The notes below the pieces were generated by a model. That model had not been told where the DNA came from and ran no database searches. It saw nothing but the letters and a program-made list of their open reading frames with translations. A DNA stretch of 64,000 nt, from the NCBI GenBank assembly GCA_029249345.1, contig JAQWHM010000017.1:62001-126000 (forward strand), written 5' to 3'. Position 1 is the first letter of the stretch. Every line of letters begins with the position of its first letter. The position numbers and the translations under genes were made by a program. Positions 46,133-54,656 of the stretch are shown here, one piece after another. The stretch comes from UBA10348 sp002469915. GTDB taxonomy: Bacteria > Bacteroidota > Rhodothermia > Rhodothermales > UBA10348.

Positions 46133-46750
46133 ATGAATGAATACGACCTCATAGAATCGTTTCAGGCAGGAGACGAATTTGCCTTTGTGGGGATCTACAA
46201 TAGGTACAAGGGTCCCGTGTATTCCTTTTGTTATAAAATGCTTCTCAATAGAGATAGTGCTCAAGATGTGATGCAGGAGACGTTTCTGCGTGTTTATGAA
46301 AATCGAGATCGGCTTTTAAAAACGAGTGCATTCAAGTCTTGGCTTTTTACCATCGCCAGAAATCAGTGTCTGAACGCTATACGAACAGGCGGTAGGCAAG
46401 TAGGGCTGTCTCAAGAGGCTTCGGAGCGACTTCCAGCCCCGGATACCCCTTTTACTCAGATGGAAAAGTCCGAGCAAACTCGGTTTATTTCATCCCTCTT
46501 AGAACAACTCAAACCGGATTATCGAGAAATCATCATTCTCAGAGAGTATCAGAATTTGACGTATGAAGAGATTGCTGCCGTAACGCGCACGTCCATTAGC
46601 TCTGTGAAGTCTCGTTTATTCAAGGCCCGCAAGAAGTTGGGACTTTTTATCGAGAAAGCGCATCAAGCTCAAACTCGGCGTGCAGAGCTTATCAACAAAG
46701 AGCATGGCGTGCAGACGGGCACAAGATGGAATCAGGTCCACCAGATATGA
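46133..46750 (+). CDS. ECF-subfamily RNA polymerase sigma factor
   Basis: The 205-residue sigma-70-family factor has region 2 at about 8-75 (FQAGDEFAFVGIYNRYKGPVYSF, DVMQETFLRVYENRDRL, SWLFTIARNQCLNAIR) and region 4 at about 120-175 (LKPDYREIIILREYQNLTYEEIAAVTRTSISSVKSRLFKARKKL). The tail beyond residue 180 is variable. The following gene overlaps it (ATGA) and looks like its anti-sigma partner. It is divergent from the periplasmic chaperone cluster. Confidence 0.92.
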   Translation: MNEYDLIESFQAGDEFAFVGIYNRYKGPVYSFCYKMLLNRDSAQDVMQETFLRVYENRDRLLKTSAFKSWLFTIARNQCLNAIRTGGRQVGLSQEASERLPAPDTPFTQMEKSEQTRFISSLLEQLKPDYREIIILREYQNLTYEEIAAVTRTSISSVKSRLFKARKKLGLFIEKAHQAQTRRAELINKEHGVQTGTRWNQVHQI

Positions 46751-47280
46751 TGAAGCAAACTGATAACATAGATGTTAGGGATTCCGAGTTTCTTCCTTTT
46801 GAGGAAGATTTGAACTTGTACCTCGATGGCGAGCTATCCGCAGATCGAGAAGCGGCTTTGTTTGCTCAGCTATCCAAAGATGACCAACTTAGATCCCTCA
46901 TGGATTCCGTATTACTCTTTCGCCGTATGAGTAGGCAAGAGTACATCGCGCTTCCCCCGTCTGCTGATGATCGATTTTTTCAGCGATTGGCTGAAGTAAA
47001 GGTAGGGGCGAGTAAGATAGATCGAATCCAGGATAGAGAGCCCTTATGGAATACGCGGAGACCTATTTCCGTGAAAAGCGCAGTTGCTGCTGTTGCTGCC
47101 GTTTTTATAGTTGGGCTGTCCCTGCCCATGACGGGTGATGGATTAACGACTAGTTTTTTAGCCCAAGAAGAAGAACGCGTCTTTTTCGATGCTCCAGAAA
47201 CCCGAGTACTGCAATCCTACATCTATGTATTTGAACCCGGGCTCATGATTGAGGCAGATAAATCAGAATCTGCCCGGTAG
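46747..47280 (+). CDS. Probable membrane-bound anti-sigma factor
   Basis: The ~177-residue product from the ATG at 46747 (ATGA overlap with the sigma gene) has an N-terminal helical segment with LNLYLDGELSADREAALFAQL, as in anti-sigma domains, but without the HxxxCxxC zinc motif. One transmembrane helix is at about 108-128 (SAVAAVAAVFIVGLSL), and there is a short extracytoplasmic tail. The frame also has an ATG at 46726. Such proteins hold the sigma factor at the membrane until released by proteolysis. Position and topology carry most of the call. Confidence 0.72.
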   Translation: MMKQTDNIDVRDSEFLPFEEDLNLYLDGELSADREAALFAQLSKDDQLRSLMDSVLLFRRMSRQEYIALPPSADDRFFQRLAEVKVGASKIDRIQDREPLWNTRRPISVKSAVAAVAAVFIVGLSLPMTGDGLTTSFLAQEEERVFFDAPETRVLQSYIYVFEPGLMIEADKSESAR

Positions 47281-47416
47281 GTTAGTTCACAGCCTGAACG
47301 CGTTTCCGCCACGCATTTCATCCAGTCTTGCTGAGGTGACGCTCCCAATTGGATCGGGGGGTGGTATATTTTGCGCTTCTACTATTTCGTATCCACTTCG
47401 CTATCCTGAAATCGCC

Positions 47417-48883
47417 ATGCGTGTTCGATTTGCACCTAGTCCCACTGGATTTCTCCATATCGGCGGCCTTAGAACGGCTTTGTACAATTACCTGCTAGCT
47501 CGAAAAGAGGGTGGTGTATTTGTACTGCGCATCGAGGACACCGACCGTACTCGATTTGTAGCGGATGCCGAACAGGACATTCTGGACAGCCTGAAGTGGG
47601 CTGGAATTACGTTTGATGAAGGACCGGGAGTTGGTGGCAAATATGGGCCATATCATCAGTCTGAGCGGTCAGAGCTTTATGCGTCAGTTGCAAAGCAACT
47701 CATCGAAGCCGATCACGCTTATATCGCTTTCGATACGCCCGAGGAAATAGAGTCCATGAAGGAACGGACTCGTACGGATTCAAACCCAAACCCCCGTTAC
47801 GATTACGTTACGCGGGTTGAAATGACCAATTCGCTAACCCTGACTGAACAAGAAGTCAAGACTCGAATGGACAGCGGAGCTCCATTTGTGGTTCGACTGA
47901 AGATTAATCCGGGGCAAACGGTATCCTTTACGGATGCTATCCGAGGAGACGTTTCGTTTGAGAGTGAAACGGTGGATGATCAGGTATTAGTCAAATCAGA
48001 TGGATTACCAACCTATCATTTGGCCAATATCGTAGACGATCATGAGATGGGTATTACCCATGTCATTCGAGGTGAGGAATGGCTCCCATCAACTCCCAAG
48101 CATATTCTCTTGTATCAGGCCATGGGGTGGGCTGCTCCTCAGATGGCTCACCTTCCCCTGATCTTGAGTCCGACGGGAGGAAAGCTTTCAAAACGTAATG
48201 CAGACAAGCAAGGTATACCTGTTTCCGTGGCTCAGTATCGAGAGACCGGATATGAGCCGGCTGCACTCGTCAATTTCCTGGCAATGTTAGGATGGAATCC
48301 CGGGACGGAAACGGAGTTATTTTCCATGGAAGAGCTGATTCAAGCATTTTCTCTGGACCGCGTTGGTCAGGCGGGTGTACAGTTCGACCTTCAAAAACTG
48401 AAGTGGTTCAACGAGCAATACGTACGATCTCGTTCGTCCGAAAACCTTTCAGCAGCACTGCTTGATGAGGTTCAGTCGCGATATGGTGCTATTGAAGCAA
48501 CTTATCTGGAAAGGGCTATTGATCTGATGCGGGAGCGTCTTTCATTCGAAAAAGACCTGCTAGAGGAATCGTACTTGTTTGCTGACCCAACGTCTTATGA
48601 TGAAGGTGCCTGTAAGAAGCGTTGGAAAGAAAACTCGTCCCCGCTCCTCGTTGATTTCGCTAATGAACTATCAGGATTGGATTCTTGGGATCGAAATGCT
48701 CTTGAAACGGCGCTCAAGACCTTTATTGCTGATCGGGAAGTGGGAATGGGAGCCATTATGTTTCCGGTTCGGATGACGCTAACCGGGATGGGTTCTGGGC
48801 CTGATTTATACGGCATGATGGAGCTGTTCGGCAAGGAGGTCGTCGTTCGACGACTGACTGCAGGAGCCTCGACGCTCGGCTAG
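47417..48883 (+). CDS. gltX: Glutamyl-tRNA synthetase
   Basis: The 488-residue class I synthetase charges tRNA-Glu. The signature is RFAPSPTGFLHIGGLRTALYNYL, followed by RIEDTDRTRFV, the DDHEMGITHVIRGEEWLPSTPKH segment and the KMSKS-like KLSKRNADKQG. I choose the ATG at 47417, which starts exactly at the conserved RVRFAPSPTG; the open frame reaches 47249 but the extra 56 residues are not family-like. It ends 4 bp before the convergent meaB. Confidence 0.96.
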   Translation: MRVRFAPSPTGFLHIGGLRTALYNYLLARKEGGVFVLRIEDTDRTRFVADAEQDILDSLKWAGITFDEGPGVGGKYGPYHQSERSELYASVAKQLIEADHAYIAFDTPEEIESMKERTRTDSNPNPRYDYVTRVEMTNSLTLTEQEVKTRMDSGAPFVVRLKINPGQTVSFTDAIRGDVSFESETVDDQVLVKSDGLPTYHLANIVDDHEMGITHVIRGEEWLPSTPKHILLYQAMGWAAPQMAHLPLILSPTGGKLSKRNADKQGIPVSVAQYRETGYEPAALVNFLAMLGWNPGTETELFSMEELIQAFSLDRVGQAGVQFDLQKLKWFNEQYVRSRSSENLSAALLDEVQSRYGAIEATYLERAIDLMRERLSFEKDLLEESYLFADPTSYDEGACKKRWKENSSPLLVDFANELSGLDSWDRNALETALKTFIADREVGMGAIMFPVRMTLTGMGSGPDLYGMMELFGKEVVVRRLTAGASTLG

Positions 48884-48887
48884 GTCA

Positions 48888-49856
48888 TTATTGCAGGTGC
48901 TTAATAAGATCTTCGGCAGCTAGCACTGGGTGAAGATCGCCTCGCGCTACGCTGACCTTTAGATTCTCATACTTTTGCGCAAGCTCAGGACTGTTTTTCA
49001 AGTGGCGGTCCATTCCGTATACCAGCGCATCGTCAAACCAGTGGCCAAGCTGATTGGCTCGGCGAGCAGTAAACCGGCCCGAGGATTTACTTTCGTCTAT
49101 CCAGCGGGTAATCCCGCTCATAAGGTCACCTACGCCTAAATCAGAGACGGTTGAGGTCAGGAATATCTCTGGACGTGATTGGCCGCCGTGCAATACGCTT
49201 AGCGCACCCTTAAGAGCGGTCGAAAACTGCTTACTAGGCTCCACGTTGTTGCCATCAACCTTATTGATGGCAACAAGATCAACGACTTCTAAGATGCCTC
49301 TTTTTATACCCTGGAGTCCATCGCCAGCGCCCGTCATTGTCGCGAAAACGACTTGATCCACCATTCCTGAAACGCTGGTTTCAGACTGACCGACCCCCAC
49401 TGTTTCTATCAGAATACGATCATACCCGGCCGCCTCGCACAGCATGATTGTTTCGCGAGTCATTGCTGAGACCCCTCCCAACAAACCAGATGAAGGCGAA
49501 GGGCGAATAAAGGCAGAGGCATTTTTGGACAACTCGGTCATACGGGTTTTGTCACCGAGTATGCTACCACCTGTGGATGTACTAGAAGGATCTATGGCCA
49601 AGACAGCCACGCGGTGGCCTTGCTCCACTAGCTCTAGTCCAATAAGCTCGATTAGCGAGCTTTTGCCAACGCCTGGGGCACCTGTAATACCTATCCTGAA
49701 TGTTTTACTTGATGTGTCACTACAGCGTTCTAGAAGGTGTAATCGACCCAGCTTATCTTTTTTGTGCCTGCTTTCAATGATCGTAATAGCACGGCCCAAG
49801 GCTGCGCGATTACCCTTAGACATCTCATTGAACACGTCCTGAATGGTTTCGGTCAT
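48888..49856 (-). CDS. meaB: Methylmalonyl-CoA mutase-associated GTPase MeaB
   Basis: The 322-residue G3E-family GTPase protects and reloads methylmalonyl-CoA mutase with its B12 cofactor. It has Walker A in FRIGITGAPGVGKSSLIE, the VAVLAIDPSSTSTGGSILGDKTRM segment, IETVGVGQSE and the base-recognition AINKVDG. The start overlaps the mutB stop (ATGA), so the three mut genes form a coupled operon in the order mutA, mutB, meaB. Confidence 0.95.
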   Translation of the reverse strand: MTETIQDVFNEMSKGNRAALGRAITIIESRHKKDKLGRLHLLERCSDTSSKTFRIGITGAPGVGKSSLIELIGLELVEQGHRVAVLAIDPSSTSTGGSILGDKTRMTELSKNASAFIRPSPSSGLLGGVSAMTRETIMLCEAAGYDRILIETVGVGQSETSVSGMVDQVVFATMTGAGDGLQGIKRGILEVVDLVAINKVDGNNVEPSKQFSTALKGALSVLHGGQSRPEIFLTSTVSDLGVGDLMSGITRWIDESKSSGRFTARRANQLGHWFDDALVYGMDRHLKNSPELAQKYENLKVSVARGDLHPVLAAEDLIKHLQ

Positions 49857-52003
49857 GGTTTTCCCTGAGATGCTCCTTCAGATGAGCGGGGAAGTTGCTC
49901 AAGAAGTGTTGAAAGGAGGTCGTGGGCCGCTTCGGGAATAACCGTACCTGGACCAAACACGGCAGACACTCCTTGCTCTAAGAGCAGTGGAATATCTTGA
50001 TCGGGGATAACGCCACCGGCTACCACTAATATGTCACCACGTCCTCCTTGGCGCAGCGCTTCAATAAGTTCGGGTACAAGGGTTTTGTGACCACCTGCCA
50101 GGCTGCTCACTCCAACGATGTGGACGTCGTTTTCCATTGCCTGAAGCGCAGTCTCTGAGGCCGTCTGGAAAAGGGGCCCGACATCAACATCAAAGCCCAT
50201 ATCTGCGAATGCAGATGCAATGACTCGTGCGCCGCGGTCGTGACCATCTTGGCCAAGCTTGGCCACCAGAATGCGCGGACGGCGCCCCGTCTCGGTCAGG
50301 AAGGTGTCTGAAAGTGTTTGCACTTCATTCAAGATTTCGGGGTTTGCGTACTCGGACGCATAGACCCCAGTTGAAATGGTTGACTCGGGTGCGTGTCTCC
50401 CAAACACTAACTCGAGTGCCATTGATATCTCGCCAAGCGTTGCACGTTCCCGTGCGGCAGCGATGCAGTGCTCCAATAAGTCAGCGCCTTCGGTTGATGC
50501 CGCCACTCGAATAGCCTCTAGGCAGGCCATGACCTGATCGTCGTCTCTCGATTCTTTTAGCTTCTTGAGACCAACAATTTGGTCACGTCGAACTGAAGCG
50601 TTGTCCACCTGCCGGACTTCAATGGAGCCTGTCGACTCTGTTATTGCGGTATTAATACCGACCAAAAGGTCCTTCCCTGAGTCAATTCGAGCCTGTCTTT
50701 TTGCAGCAGACTGTTCAATGCGTTGTTTAGGGATACCCGCTGCAATGGCGTTAGCCATGCCTCCGAGGTCTTCTATTTCCTGCATGTGAGCTCGCGCACG
50801 CTCAATGAGCTGGGAAGTCAAGGTCTCGACGTAAACCGATCCGCCAAACGGATCGATGGAGTTCGTGAGATCGGTTTCATGCATCAGGATGAGCTGCGTG
50901 TTGCGCGCTATGCGAGCAGACATATCAGTAGGCAGAGCGATGGCTTCATCGAGTGCATTTGTGTGCAACGATTGCGTGTGTCCTAGTACCGCGGCTAGGG
51001 CTTCAATAGTCGTGCGAGCAACATTGTTATAAGGATCTTGCGCGGTTAGCGACCAACCTGATGTCTGGCAATGAGTTCTAAGCATCAGCGATTTGGGGTT
51101 CTGAGGCTTGAACGGCTCCATCATTTCTGCCCAAAGGGTGCGAGCGGCTCGGAGCTTGGCTATCTCCATCATCATGTTCATGCCGATCCCGAAAAAGAAG
51201 GAGAGTCGGGGAGCAAAGGCGTCTATTTCGAGACCAAGCTCCCGCGCCGCTCGCACATACTCTAACCCATCGGCAAGGGTGTAGGCCAGTTCGATATCGG
51301 CCGAAGCTCCAGCTTCCTGCATATGATACCCGCTAACACTTATGGTGTTAAATCGTGGCATTTGCTCGGTGGCGTATCGAATAATGTCGCTTACAATCCG
51401 CATAGATGCATCTGGCGGATAAATAAACGTATTTCGAACCATAAACTCCTTCAAAATGTCATTCTGGATCGTTCCTGAAAGCTCCTCGGGAGAAACGCCT
51501 TGCTCTTGGGCAGCAACTATGTAAAAGGCCATAATGGGAAGTACGGCCCCATTCATGGTCATCGAAACGCTCATTTCGTTGAGTGGAATGCCCTCAAACA
51601 GGACTTTCATGTCTTCAACCGAGTCGATTGCGACCCCTGCCGTACCCACATCTCCGACGACTCGTTCATGATCGGAATCGTAGCCCCGATGAGTGGCCAA
51701 ATCAAAGGCTACCGATAATCCTTTCTGACCCGCCGCTAGATTGCGTCGGTAGAAAGCATTGGATTCCTGAGCCGTTGAAAATCCCGCATATTGCCGAACG
51801 GTCCACGGTCTAACGGTATACATACTAGCATACGGCCCCCGAGTAAAGGGGAAGGCGCCAGGAAGAGACTCCTCAACATCTCGTTGATGGCTGCTATATC
51901 CTCGCAGGATGCTGATTTCTTCACTGCTTTGGAAGGCAGTTTGTGTGTCGGGCACAGAGGACCGCGAAACGGGGCGGATAGAATAATTGGGCTTCTTCAT
52001 CAT
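49853..52003 (-). CDS. mutB: Methylmalonyl-CoA mutase, large (catalytic) subunit
   Basis: The ~716-residue product interconverts methylmalonyl-CoA and succinyl-CoA with adenosylcobalamin. Substrate-barrel motifs are FTRGPYASMYTVRPWTVRQYAGF, LATHRGYDSDH and TISVSGYHMQEAGA. The C-terminal B12 domain has the histidine ligand in LGQDGHDRGARVIA, with the VGVSSLAGGH and VVAGGVIPDQD segments. The ATG at 52003 overlaps the mutA stop (TAATG); the frame extends to a TTG at 52015. Complete, typical length. Confidence 0.95.
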   Translation of the reverse strand: MMKKPNYSIRPVSRSSVPDTQTAFQSSEEISILRGYSSHQRDVEESLPGAFPFTRGPYASMYTVRPWTVRQYAGFSTAQESNAFYRRNLAAGQKGLSVAFDLATHRGYDSDHERVVGDVGTAGVAIDSVEDMKVLFEGIPLNEMSVSMTMNGAVLPIMAFYIVAAQEQGVSPEELSGTIQNDILKEFMVRNTFIYPPDASMRIVSDIIRYATEQMPRFNTISVSGYHMQEAGASADIELAYTLADGLEYVRAARELGLEIDAFAPRLSFFFGIGMNMMMEIAKLRAARTLWAEMMEPFKPQNPKSLMLRTHCQTSGWSLTAQDPYNNVARTTIEALAAVLGHTQSLHTNALDEAIALPTDMSARIARNTQLILMHETDLTNSIDPFGGSVYVETLTSQLIERARAHMQEIEDLGGMANAIAAGIPKQRIEQSAAKRQARIDSGKDLLVGINTAITESTGSIEVRQVDNASVRRDQIVGLKKLKESRDDDQVMACLEAIRVAASTEGADLLEHCIAAARERATLGEISMALELVFGRHAPESTISTGVYASEYANPEILNEVQTLSDTFLTETGRRPRILVAKLGQDGHDRGARVIASAFADMGFDVDVGPLFQTASETALQAMENDVHIVGVSSLAGGHKTLVPELIEALRQGGRGDILVVAGGVIPDQDIPLLLEQGVSAVFGPGTVIPEAAHDLLSTLLEQLPRSSEGASQGKP

Positions 52004-53136
52004 TATAGTCCCCAATTAGAAAAGGGTGAATGTTCGACTGCGTTCTCAATGAGTGGAAACAATGGAGGAGCCAGGGCTTCGGAAAGAGGAGGGTCAGGAT
52101 GCAGGAAATGCGTTTCTCCTACGATAACACGAGACGAGGAAGAGGAAGAAGAAGAGGAGGAAGATGTGCGACTGTTTCGTCCTCCAGATCGGTACTGCTC
52201 ACGATCGCGTGGAAGAACTTCGTTTAGAAGTCGTGCCGAGAGGTCCGACGGGGAGACGTCCTTAAACGAGATGAACGCATCCCAAGCGGCATTCACAAAG
52301 CTGTTGGTCAGCGATTCTATCGAGTGAGAACCCGAAAGCGGGTCCTCGACTTGGTCTAGATAACTCTCGTAACAAAGCAGTCGAAAGATATTCTCAGACA
52401 GTCGAGCGGCTTCTGTGTCCAAATAGCTTGATTTTTGTACGTTCCAAGGAGGAAGAGATACATGATCGGCTCCCCCAAGCATGGCTGCTGCGGCGCTCAG
52501 TGAGAGGCGCACCAAGTTGTTGCGTTGATCATGTGCAGAGAGGTGGAGTACAGATCCAGCCGCTACGATAGCAGGGTTCCAGTCCTGACTGAAGAGGTTG
52601 CCGAGATGTACGAGACAAATACGCAACGCGCGAAGTTTGGCTATTTCAGCCAAAAAGTCACCCCGTATCGACACAAATATGGTATTCGGAAGGTTTCCCT
52701 TTGAGAGTTGGGCATCTAGTGAGAGTAAGGCCAGTCCAATTTGAGTGGTCGCTCCAGCTCCAGTGTGATCCCATGAGAGGATATCAACGCAGTCTTGCGT
52801 TTCGCTGCGCGGTAATGATAACGAGCCACCGAGCAAATGGACTGTTTGCCGGTCAGCGTACGCAGCATTGTGGGCGGGTATCGTTTCCGTTGAGAAGGGT
52901 GATGCTAGAGAAAAGGACACATCCTCTGCTGTCATCGTCAAGATGGTGCCAGCAGAAGTCATTGAGGGTACGAGATACGCTGTAGTAGATTCAGGGCCTG
53001 TAATAAAGGCACCCGGCTGATCCACCTCAAGGGCACGTTCTGAGATTCCAAAATCTGGACTCCAGTTTAGATCTTCGCTAGAAAGACGTCCACGCGATTC
53101 TTTTGCTACACGTTCTGGCCAGTCTGAATGAAGCAT
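52003..53136 (-). CDS. mutA: Methylmalonyl-CoA mutase, small subunit, without B12 domain
   Basis: The 377-residue product resembles only the barrel part of the small subunit (DWPERVAKESRGR, ILSWDHTGAGATTQIGLALLSL, FLAEIAKLRALRICL, HLSAHDQRNNLVRLSLSAAAAMLGGADHVSLPPW, ENIFRLLCYESYLDQVEDPLSGSHSIESLTN). MutA proteins commonly run ~600 residues with a degenerate cobalamin domain; here it is absent. A run of 12 Ser (about 322-333), encoded by a pure purine/pyrimidine tract, interrupts the C-terminal part. It is first in the operon with mutB and meaB. Confidence 0.88.
   Translation of the reverse strand: MLHSDWPERVAKESRGRLSSEDLNWSPDFGISERALEVDQPGAFITGPESTTAYLVPSMTSAGTILTMTAEDVSFSLASPFSTETIPAHNAAYADRQTVHLLGGSLSLPRSETQDCVDILSWDHTGAGATTQIGLALLSLDAQLSKGNLPNTIFVSIRGDFLAEIAKLRALRICLVHLGNLFSQDWNPAIVAAGSVLHLSAHDQRNNLVRLSLSAAAAMLGGADHVSLPPWNVQKSSYLDTEAARLSENIFRLLCYESYLDQVEDPLSGSHSIESLTNSFVNAAWDAFISFKDVSPSDLSARLLNEVLPRDREQYRSGGRNSRTSSSSSSSSSSSRVIVGETHFLHPDPPLSEALAPPLFPLIENAVEHSPFSNWGL
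52136..52164. repeat. 29-nt purine tract encoding the Ser run in mutA
   Basis: GAG/GAA triplets without interruption on the plus strand (GAGGAAGAGGAAGAAGAAGA... to 52164), read as TCT/TCC/TTC-type Ser codons on the mutA strand. Trinucleotide-like tracts of this kind expand by slippage and keep the frame. Confidence 0.85.
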
Positions 53137-53150
53137 GCAGGTATATCTGT

Positions 53151-53810
53151 TTAAACGAGGTTTGGCTGAGCAAAACTGCGATATCGCTCGACTAGATTAA
53201 ATAATGCAATTCCAACGGCGACCGATACGTTAAGAGATTGCTTGGCGCCGTATTGGGGAATTTCTATGGACAGATCGCACAAATTCATGATCTCGTCAGA
53301 GACACCGTTCACTTCATTTCCCGCTATGAGTAGGAGGGGGAAGTGGGACATGCTTAATTCATCCACCTGTGTGGGCGAGTCCGTAATCTCAAGTGCCGCA
53401 ATGATATAGCCTTTCTTCTTGTAGCCCCTTATTGTTTGAGCAGGGTCAACAGACTGGGTCCAGGGCACAAAATCCTGAGCGCCCAGCGCTGTTTTCATGG
53501 CGGATTTGTGGTCCGGAGATGGCGAATATCCAGATAGGATAACCTGTTCAATTAATGCTCCGTCAGCGCTTCTTAGCGAAGATCCTACATTGTGTGCGGA
53601 TCGAATGTTGTCCAGCAACAACACGATAGGGTGCCTTTCGGTGGTAGAAAGGTTATTCGGCGAGATGCGGACTATATCGTTGTGCGGCAGCTTTTGCATG
53701 GCCGCAAGATACTGTCTTCTGACAAATGGGCGTTCCAATTCACACAATTCGGTAAAATCATATTTTGACGAGGTAGCTAAACCGGCTACTTTTGCCCAGC
53801 AATTCTGCAC
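53151..53810 (-). CDS. TrmH/SpoU-family RNA 2'-O-methyltransferase
   Basis: The 219-residue SPOUT methyltransferase has motif 1 LLDNIRSAHNVGSSLRSADG, motif 2 FPLLLIAGNEVNGVSDEIM and motif 3 IEIPQYGAKQSLNVSVAVGIALFNLVERY, which form the trefoil-knot SAM site. The N-terminal ~50 residues replace the usual substrate domain, so the target (tRNA Gm18 or another nucleotide) is unclear. The start appears to be the GTG at 53810; an ATG at 53699 would remove conserved-looking residues. It is 14 bp from mutA and divergent from cmk. Confidence 0.88.
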   Translation of the reverse strand: MQNCWAKVAGLATSSKYDFTELCELERPFVRRQYLAAMQKLPHNDIVRISPNNLSTTERHPIVLLLDNIRSAHNVGSSLRSADGALIEQVILSGYSPSPDHKSAMKTALGAQDFVPWTQSVDPAQTIRGYKKKGYIIAALEITDSPTQVDELSMSHFPLLLIAGNEVNGVSDEIMNLCDLSIEIPQYGAKQSLNVSVAVGIALFNLVERYRSFAQPNLV

Positions 53811-53850
53811 CAGCAGTCACGATGAATGTATCCGACGGAGTTTTATCACA

Positions 53851-54510
53851 TTGATTATCGCTATTGACGGTCCAGCTGGATCAGGGAAAAGCTCAACGGC
53901 TCGTACCGTTGCTTCCCGTTTGAACGCCCTTTACATCGACACGGGTGCCATGTATCGAGCCGTGGCCTTGTATTGTTTAGACAATAATGTGTCCGCTGAG
54001 ACGGTTGTGAGCGAGATCACTCTGGGCCTTGAGCAGTCTGCAGATGGGGTCAATGTGTTTTTAAATGGAAAGAACGTTTCCGCCCGGATTCGTTCTCAAG
54101 AAGTAAGTGATATGTCTTCCCAAGTAAGTCAGATTGCGAGTGTTCGTGACCTGATGGTGAACCAGCAACGGGCGCTTGCTGCAAAAGCTACCTCAGAAGG
54201 TGGGACGGTTGTCATGGAAGGCAGGGATATAGGAACAGTGGTTTTTCCTTCTGCCGACTACAAGTTCTTTCTGGTTGCTGATCCGCGCGTCAGAGCCGAG
54301 AGACGGGTTGCGCAGCTAAAAGAAAAGGGAGAAGATGCAGAAGTAAGCACGCTTTTGTCAGAAATCATCGAACGAGATAAGCGTGACGAAGGACGCGAGC
54401 ATTCTCCTTTGAGGAAAGCATCAGATGCTATCGAAATTGATACCTCAGGCTTACTGTTTGAAGATCAGGTGGATAAGATACTAGGCGTAATTTCCGGGAA
54501 CGAAGGCTGA
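53851..54510 (+). CDS. cmk: Cytidylate kinase
   Basis: The 219-residue NMP kinase phosphorylates CMP and dCMP. It has P-loop IIAIDGPAGSGKSSTARTVA, the CMP-binding YIDTGAMYRAVAL, GRDIGTVVFPSADYKFFL and the lid region ERDKRDEGREHSPL. The start is the TTG at 53851, in front of IIAIDGPAG, with GGAG ten bases upstream; the only other in-frame starts lie in antisense sequence of the methyltransferase gene. In many bacteria cmk precedes rpsA, as it does here (147-bp gap). Confidence 0.94.
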   Translation: MIIAIDGPAGSGKSSTARTVASRLNALYIDTGAMYRAVALYCLDNNVSAETVVSEITLGLEQSADGVNVFLNGKNVSARIRSQEVSDMSSQVSQIASVRDLMVNQQRALAAKATSEGGTVVMEGRDIGTVVFPSADYKFFLVADPRVRAERRVAQLKEKGEDAEVSTLLSEIIERDKRDEGREHSPLRKASDAIEIDTSGLLFEDQVDKILGVISGNEG

Positions 54511-54656
54511 TAAGAGAGGTATGACGGAGTCTGCCCCAAATTGGGGTCGACCCGAACTTAGCGTGGGATGCTGGCCGGGTATTTTGTAGAACTAAAACCC
54601 GAACCAGGCCGAAGGTCCCAACCTTTCAGATCGGTCAATGGTTCGAACGTGGTATT

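Noticed and set aside
51791..52327. 178-codon plus-strand frame over the mutB-mutA junction with a Glu run
   Set aside because: Antisense to two well-supported mutase genes; the Glu run is the reverse of the MutA Ser tract.
54542..54554. CCCCAAATTGGGG-like palindrome before rpsA as a terminator or riboswitch
   Set aside because: Too short a stem with a tiny loop and no T-run; no basis for a regulatory call.
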